From Litoditis marina (Eukaryota; Nematoda; Chromadorea; Rhabditida; Rhabditidae), in contig OZ038434.1 in NCBI GenBank assembly GCA_964036275.1, forward strand, positions 13,677,259 through 13,741,258: a stretch of DNA of 64,000 bases, given 5' to 3'. The notes beneath the pieces were generated by a model. It was not told the DNA's origin. It saw only the letters and a list, made by a program, of their open reading frames with translations, and searched no databases. This document shows, one piece after another, positions 58,250 to 64,000 of this stretch. The first letter of the stretch is position 1. Each line of letters begins with the position of its first letter. Both the position numbers and the translations under genes were made by a program.

Positions 58250-59640
58250 CCTTAACAGTGTCGTCTCTTTAACATTAGCGCGAGACTTTTCCCTTACATA
58301 GAGCGCAAGACCTCTCTCTAACATAGAGCGCGAAACTTCTCCTTAAGAGCGCGAAACTTCTCCCTAACATAGAGCGCGGAATTTCTTCCTTACCATAGAG
58401 CGCAAAACTTCTCCCTAACATAGGGCGCGGAACCTCTTCTTACCATAGAGCGCGAAACTTCTCCCTAACATAGAGCGCGGAATTTCTTCCTTACCATAGA
58501 GCGCGAAACTTCTCCCTAACATAGAACGCGAAATCTCTTTTTACCACAGAGCGTGAAATTTCTCCCTAACATAGAGCGCGGAATTTCTTCCTTACCATAG
58601 AGCGCGAAACTTCTCCCTAACATAGGGCGCGAAACCTCTCCTTATCATAGAGCGCGAAACTTCTCCCTAACATAGAGCGCGAAATTTCTTCCTTACCATA
58701 GAGCGCGAAACTTCTCCCTAACATAGAACGCGAAATCTCTTCTTACCATAGAGCGCGAAACTTCTCCCTAACATAGAGCGCGAAATGTCTTCCTTACCAT
58801 AGAGCGCGAAACTTCTCCCTAACATAGAACGCGAAACTTCTCCCTAACATAGAGCGCGAAATCTCTTCTTACCATAGAGCGTGAAATTTCTTCCTAACAT
58901 AGAGCGCGAAACGTCTCCCTAACATAGAGCGCGGAATTTCCTCCTTACCATAGAGCGCGAAACTTCTCCCTACCATAGAGGGCGGAATTTCTTCCTTACG
59001 ATAGAACGCGAAACTTCTCCCTAACATAGAGCGCGAAACTTCTCCCTACCATAGAGGGCGGAATTTCTTCCTTACCATAGAGCGCGAAACTTCTCCCTAA
59101 CATGGAATGCGAAACTTCTCCCTACCATAGAGGGCGGAATTTCTTCCTTACCATAGAGCGCGAAACTTCTCCCTAACATAGAACGCGAAACTTCTCCCTA
59201 ACATAGAACGCGAAACTTCTCCCTAACATAGAGCGCGGAATTTCTTCCTTACCATAGAGCGCAAAACTTCTCCCTAACATAGAGCGCGTCTCGCCTAAAT
59301 AGGGCGCGGGAGTTTCCTTTACCTTTACCATAGGGCGCGGAAGTTCCCCCGAACTTCGGGCTCGGGAGTTTCCCTTAACATAGAGCGCGGGAGTTTCCCT
59401 TAACATAGAGCGCAAAAGTTCTCTCTAATGTAGGGCGCGGGAGTTCCCCTAACTCTTAAGTCCCCCTTAACTTATGGCGCGGGAGTTTCCCTTAACATAG
59501 AGCGCGTTTCGCTGAAATTGGGCGCGGGAGTTTCCTTTACTATAGGGCGCGGCAGTTTCCTTTATCATAGGGTGCGGAAGTTCCCCTTAACTTAGGGCGC
59601 GGGAGTTTCTCTTAACATAGAGGCAAAGGTTATATCTACT
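58250..59640 (+). repeat. Minisatellite array 4
   Basis: Same unit as array 3 (CTAACATAGAGCGCGAAACT and ACCATAGAGCGCG), passing into GGGCGCGGGAGTTTCC units at the distal end, as in array 3. Confidence 0.95.
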
Positions 59641-59856
59641 GTACGCTAGGGTTTTCTCTGAAAAAATATGATCCACCCTTCCCACACTACTGCCAATGAG
59701 AAATGAAATGCAGCCAGCTCACGTTCGCTCACGGCTTTTCTCAGTTTTCAACAAAAAGTGCATTTGCTTCATTTGCTTCTCTCTTTTTCGACTAAAAGTG
59801 CACGATTTAGGTTTCAGACATACATACATACCAAGCAGGCGAATTATAGAAATGGA
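59622..59856 (+). repeat. 240-bp direct repeat, copy 2
   Basis: Matches 57904-58143 with few differences. After GAAATGGA the two copies part: here unique DNA follows, there the hairpin at 58144. Confidence 0.9.
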
Positions 59857-60251
59857 TGGCATGAAACTGACTTTTCACTGGTTTAATAATGGTTGAAAGT
59901 GGGAAAATAATATATGAAATAGATTTTTTAAAAAGAAACAGGATTCAATGTTATCGAGAAAACGTAACGCTTAGTCGCAAACTGTTCTTTTTGAACGAAA
60001 CTGATATGTTTTCAAACAAAAATATTGATAACCTCAATTTAAAAGCTCCAATCGTAACAAGTGTTTTCAATGTGCCCACTGTTCAGTTTCGAAATGCCCG
60101 AAATATCACCCGAATTGCTTCTAGAGATTACAAGAACAAGCGAAGAAGCACAAGTGTATCCACATCACTTAGTTAGGTTGACAAAGGTACTGTTATTCTT
60201 CAGTAATCATTGCACGCCAGAGTGAAAATCGAAACTGCCCATTTGTCTGTA

Positions 60252-60320
60252 TTTTCAATCAAACGTAAATTATGGGTGAATCCAACCATTTCACCCGTAA
60301 TTTACGTTTGATTGAATTTT
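60252..60320. repeat. Short perfect fold-back
   Basis: TTCAATCAAACGTAAATTA and its complement TAATTTACGTTTGATTGAA flank TGGGTGAATCCAACCATTTCACCC, giving a stem of roughly 28 bp. Confidence 0.85.
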
Positions 60321-60354
60321 TTTGCAGACTGAAAACATGCAGAAAACATGAATG

Positions 60355-60726
60355 AACAATTAGTAGAACGTGGGGGAACCAACAAATGTGTGATTTGTGT
60401 TTGGTTTGCCCTCTATATCAGCACAAAGTGAACAATACGAATTGCTGTGATACTGTAGCAGAAGTAATCTGCAAACATAGGACTATACCTAGGTTGCACA
60501 ATGGTTCAGCATAATATTTCAGAAATTTCCGGAGGGTAGTTCCTGTAGACTTCGACGACATGCGTGCGTTGTGAACCATTGTGCAACTTAGGTATTGTCC
60601 TATTTTTGCAGATTACTTCTGCTACAGTATCACAGCAAGTCGTATTGTTCACTTTTCGCTGATATAGAGGGCAAACCAAACACAAATCACACATTTGTTG
60701 GTTCCCCCACTTTGTACTAATTGTGC
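60355..60726. repeat. Large inverted repeat (arms about 155 bp)
   Basis: Left arm 60355-60508 (GTGGGGGAACCAACAAATGT ... GCACAATGGTTCA), right arm 60572-60726 (TGAACCATTGTGCAAC ... ACATTTGTTGGTTCCCCCAC). The spacer is about 63 bp. A transcript would form a long hairpin. It is probably a fold-back element. Confidence 0.9.
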
Positions 60727-60944
60727 TCTTTTTGCTAGTTGTACTCCTACAACTTCCCATTTCGCCTATTCACAGAGTGGATCTTGTAAATTCATTATAT
60801 GGAAATGTCAGTTTTGTGTGTGCAAGAAGCCGAATGTAGACGATAAAACTACTGGTGCTGTTATATAACGCAAATCAATGGCCCTGTGACTATCAACAAC
60901 TAAACAAAAAAACTAAAGTCTCGATTGACGATGACATGTACATC

Positions 60945-61410
60945 GCTTTTGGCGCCGATGGGCGACCGGGACTGGCGCCATTGACAAATTTACACAATGT
61001 GAGACACCAACTCACTTACAATGTAGTCATTATTCCCAATACCACATCAAAAACCCTCATCTTGAAACTTTCTTGTTTTTCGTTTTGGCGCCAATTGGCA
61101 CTCGCGTCTGGCGCCAGAACGGAACGAAGTTTCTAAGTTTTTGAGCTACCAGCTCACACTACATGTGTCAATTATTGAATGGAGCAGATTTCAAAGATAT
61201 TTTTTTTTCAAATTTCAAAATTTCAAAATTCAAAATCGTGTGTTTCAGTTTTGGCGCCATTTAGCGCCTGTTCCGAGCGCCAGAAGATAAAATTCGATTT
61301 TGAAAATGTGAGTCTATATATCACATTGGAGTGTTCAATAGCGAACAACTTGAAACAGTTTTGACGACAACTAACATTTTTCTAACTTTGGCGCCAGCGC
61401 CTGACGCCAA
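60945..61410 (+). repeat. Diverged tandem repeat with GGCGCC boxes
   Basis: Four units of about 135-165 bp, each with TTTGGCGCC followed 10-30 bases later by GCGCC(A)G, then a CAC/GTG-rich half and a TTGAAA half. Boxes are at about 60950, 61086, 61252 and 61388. Confidence 0.65.
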
Positions 61411-61478
61411 CAGGATTTTGTCCATTTTCAAACTAAGCAACCTTTCAATTCCAATTTCAATTCAACCCATTTCCTTAA

Positions 61479-61679
61479 AGGAGACCGGAGAGCAACATGG
61501 TTTCTCGTAAAGCTGCTGTATCCTACTTCTGATTGGACGCGTTGCGTGTCGCCCGGTATTGTCATGTGAATGTCACGTGGACTGATCGAACTAATAGACG
61601 AGTTATTTGTGCTCTCTGATCTCATACAGTTAAAAGAAGCCCGAAACAAAACCTCTGATCAAGTTGTGTTCCGGTCTCC
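61479..61679. mobile_element. TTAA-flanked MITE
   Basis: TTAA at 61475-61478 and 61680-61683. The ends AGGAGACCGGAGAGCAAC and GTTGTGTTCCGGTCTCC are inverted repeats. About 200 bp, non-coding, unrelated in end sequence to the element at 19876. Confidence 0.75.
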
Positions 61680-61995
61680 TTAACCTCTCTGTTCTCCGGC
61701 CGTAACACGAGACCCGTCGAACCAAAAAAAACAATTGCCAATGTGAGTAACATGCCAAAGGGAACCGATTTCAATGGGTTTTCATATACACAACATATAC
61801 AATCAATTAATGGTTCTCACATTCACAAAAAAACAGCTCTGAAATTTACGAAAATGGGGTTCGAGACAATAATTTTACTCCTTACTCTAACAAATTGACT
61901 TTTTTCTCGGTTGATTCTGATAGAAAAAAGTCATGGCCGCGGCGTCGCTTTCTACGTACGAATCTGGCAAGTTAAAAAAAAATATTTGTGTTCAT
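61680..61995. other. Intergenic DNA
   Basis: Nothing recognised between the TTAA MITE and the chemoreceptor exon fragment. Confidence 0.5.
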
Positions 61996-62174
61996 TCAAC
62001 TAATGGGCTCTATGTGACTGTTCAATCTCATCCATAGAGCTATCGTAGACAGGATCTTTTTGATTTTCGTAAATGTTTGAGAGACGGATATACGGTACGA
62101 TTCAGTACGTAGTACCAGCACGAGGACGTTAAGAGACGAATGGTTAGAGAATAATAGGGAAGATTCCGCGAAAT
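61996..62174 (-). pseudogene. Last exon of a second chemoreceptor gene
   Basis: Acceptor TATCTTCAG, then an open exon to TGA 61996-61998. It is homologous to exon 31780-31599: SNHSSLNVLVLVLRTESYR against SNHSTINALLLVLRTKTYR, both ending IEPIS. No other exons of this copy are seen nearby, so it is a fragment or the end of a gene whose other exons are lost. Confidence 0.7.
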
Positions 62175-62825
62175 CTGAAGATAAAATTCTCAATTTGAGC
62201 AAATATAGCCGAAGCAGTGTTACCGTCTGTCTGAAATAGGCTGTATAAAAATCCTGGGAAATCTTTTGGCATCTTTAATTCATCGCGCGCAGCGCGTAGC
62301 GCTGCGCAGATTAGTTTTTGATCTCAACATTGCGGACTTTCAAAAGTGGTTTTATGCCATTTTCTCAAAAACTCCTGGACGGATTTTCGAGAATTCGATA
62401 GAGAGAGATAGAGGAGGAAATGCTCTATCATTGAGCTATTCGGTATTTAATGTGCGACTAGTGTTCTACAGTTATTCTAAAAATCGTCAAGTGAAAATGG
62501 CTTCCGACAGCGGCCGCACAGCGGCCGCGAAACCGATGAATTCAAAAGATTCGTCTGAAATTTGAAATATAGTTAGAAACAGCAGAGTTATGTGTAAATC
62601 TGAAATCTTGGACCAATCGGTGAACATTGAGCCATTTTATGGCTCTGGAAACATTGCTCTCAGCTGCTTTGACAGTTACTTCTAGATGTGTGGAGTGTGC
62701 GCAGTGAGCTGTTGTTTCGCTTTTTGGTAGTTTGAATAGATTAAAATATATTGGAAAAGCAATTGTGTTAATCTGTAGAGATCCTGACTCCATAAAAAAG
62801 TTGATCGAACAAAAACAAAAATGAT

Positions 62826-62890
62826 GTCCGAGAAAGGATTCGAACGCTCGGCCAATTGGACTGTAGTGCGCTGCTCTGCCAACTGAGCCA
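62826..62890 (-). tRNA. tRNA-like pseudogene
   Basis: The minus strand has a perfect A box (TGGCTCAGTTGG) and B box (CGTTCGAATCC) in tRNA spacing and a D arm GCTCAGTTGGCAGAGC. However, the anticodon arm (GCGCACTACAGTCCAATT) and acceptor stem do not pair. Probably a decayed tRNA or tRNA-derived SINE head, not a working tRNA. Confidence 0.35.
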
Positions 62891-63132
62891 AATTGTTACG
62901 TACGAAGGAAAAGAAATGAACGAGGCCACACGTGCGCTGCCCGAAATCAAGGATTGATCACGGTTTCTGAGAGAATGCTTACTAACCAAACTTGTAACGC
63001 AGTTGATGTTCTGCAAATCAACTTAGTATTAATTATTACGTTGAAAAACCTTTAATAATAATTGATTATATGCTCATTATTTCCTATCTATTGATTCATT
63101 ATTTCCTTCGGAAATATAGAAAGTGAGGACAA

Positions 63133-63721
63133 TTTGTATAAAAAACGATGTTAATAGAGAGACGATTATCTTTTGAGATTCAACTGCATGGAATATAGAA
63201 AAGGAGGACAATAACCCAAGAGGGAAATAGAAAATCTCTCAATTTATCGCAACTTTCATGGGTCAAAAACATCTTGGTTTTCTAATTTCTACTGAAAAAG
63301 AACTTGCAGCTAACAAACATTAGATGAAACGTCCTAATATGACAATTTCCAACCACTGATTCAAAACTTTTAACAGAACAGAGTACACTAGAAGTTTATT
63401 GAATATTCACTTAAAGTTAGCATTCTAATGAGGAAGTGTGCACTTTGTCGTTTCACGTTTCCAAGTTCGGCTGTGTTTAACATGTTTCACGTGACTGTGC
63501 GATTGACTGACAGTATAGCTGATTTTTGTTTCAGATACGTTTTTAGTGTAAGCGGAATTTTCTTAAAGATTTAGCACTTATTTTTTGAATCAGTGTGTCA
63601 GGATGATCATGAAAATTGCGAGATTAGATCCTTCTTGAGTTATTGTCCTCCTTTTCTATATTCCTTGCAGTTCAATCTCAAAAGCTAATCGTCTCTCACT
63701 TTACATCGTTTTTTATACAAA
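63133..63721. repeat. Inverted repeat with arms of about 90 bp
   Basis: Left arm 63133-63225 (TTGTATAAAAAACGATGT ... GAATATAGAAAAGGAGGACA), right arm 63629-63721, its complement with few changes. The spacer of about 400 bp contains an AGTCACGT MITE in reverse at 63405-63515. Confidence 0.85.
63405..63515 (-). mobile_element. AGTCACGT MITE copy
   Basis: Reverse copy: GAATATTCACTTAAAGTTAG at the left, GTTTCACGTGACTGTGCGAT at the right. Confidence 0.65.
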
Positions 63722-64000
63722 TGTATTTAGTAAACGCCCGCAAAATATTGGGACCTGGTACGGAAATGTGTGCACGCAACTTTGATAATTACTTTTTGAC
63801 GTTGCTTGACGTGAATTTAGCATGCGTTGGTGCATTTAACATATATGATTCGTTTTTTCAAAAGAACAACTTGTGTAGCGGTCTACAACAAGGATTTGAG
63901 GGTTTCACAAGTGTACAAAACAACAACCTCGTTTACTTCGACCCAAAGAAATTGCAAAAAGTTTATGTTTGACATTGAACATGTTCAAAACTTCAAGATC

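Larger units (their letters stand above)
59857..61478. other. Intergenic DNA with fold-backs and a GGCGCC tandem repeat
   Basis: No gene supported. Structured parts are listed separately. Confidence 0.5.
62175..64000. other. Intergenic DNA with repeats
   Basis: Contains a small hairpin (GCGCAGCGCGTAGCGCTGCGC at about 62287), a tRNA-like sequence, and a fold-back at 63133-63721. The 99- and 109-codon ORFs have no splice or family support. Confidence 0.45.

Overview
The window looks like nuclear DNA of a nematode, most likely Caenorhabditis or a close relative. Exons are short, introns are AT-rich and end in TTTCAG-type acceptors, and several start codons sit directly behind such an acceptor (as trans-spliced genes do). 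The recognisable gene families are typical of nematodes: a serpentine class I-like chemoreceptor, GT10 fucosyltransferases and small secreted cysteine-rich proteins. Nearly every gene lies on the minus strand. Exon models were built by hand from splice sites, reading-phase continuity and comparison between paralogues in the window; no database search was possible.

Layout. 1-12.4 kb: three paralogous small secreted eight-cysteine genes (1.87-2.74, 4.78-5.81, 10.36-11.35 kb), one other small secreted gene (about 8.0-8.2 kb) and MITE-like repeats. 12.5-26.9 kb: two tandem eight-exon GT10 fucosyltransferase genes. The first looks intact but carries a 2.7 kb minisatellite in intron 1. The second has the same exon structure but has lost the AG acceptor of exon 4. 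27-31 kb: intergenic DNA with a tRNA-derived SINE, MITEs and one short two-exon model. 31.6-48.9 kb: a chemoreceptor gene split by a 12.7 kb Ty3/gypsy-class LTR retrotransposon. 49.5-59.7 kb: large 25-bp minisatellite arrays headed by GC-rich hairpins. 54.5-55.3 kb: collinear remnants of a second copy of the chemoreceptor locus. 60-64 kb: fold-back repeats, a short tandem repeat with GGCGCC boxes, a TTAA MITE and a last-exon fragment of another chemoreceptor gene.

The most notable system is the LTR element (32472-45169, minus strand). Its two LTRs differ by one base, it has a 4-bp target duplication, a polypurine tract and a primer-binding site abutting the LTR. Gene order is gag, then a long ORF joining an Arg/Asn/Gly-rich nucleocapsid-like region, an envelope-like glycoprotein (signal peptide, furin-type site, membrane anchor) and the start of a retropepsin, then pol (rest of the protease, RT, RNase H, integrase). 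The envelope-like gene is thus inside the polyprotein order, between nucleocapsid and protease, instead of after integrase. The element went into the chemoreceptor gene exactly at the AG|GT intron-exon boundary before the exon for the sixth/seventh transmembrane region.

A second unusual theme is a repeat family with a constant plan: a GC-rich hairpin whose outer stem is ACAAGG.../...CCTTGT, a short head sequence, then a long minisatellite whose units read TAACATAGAGCGCG or a close variant. Four hairpins and their arrays all obey the same hairpin-to-array orientation.
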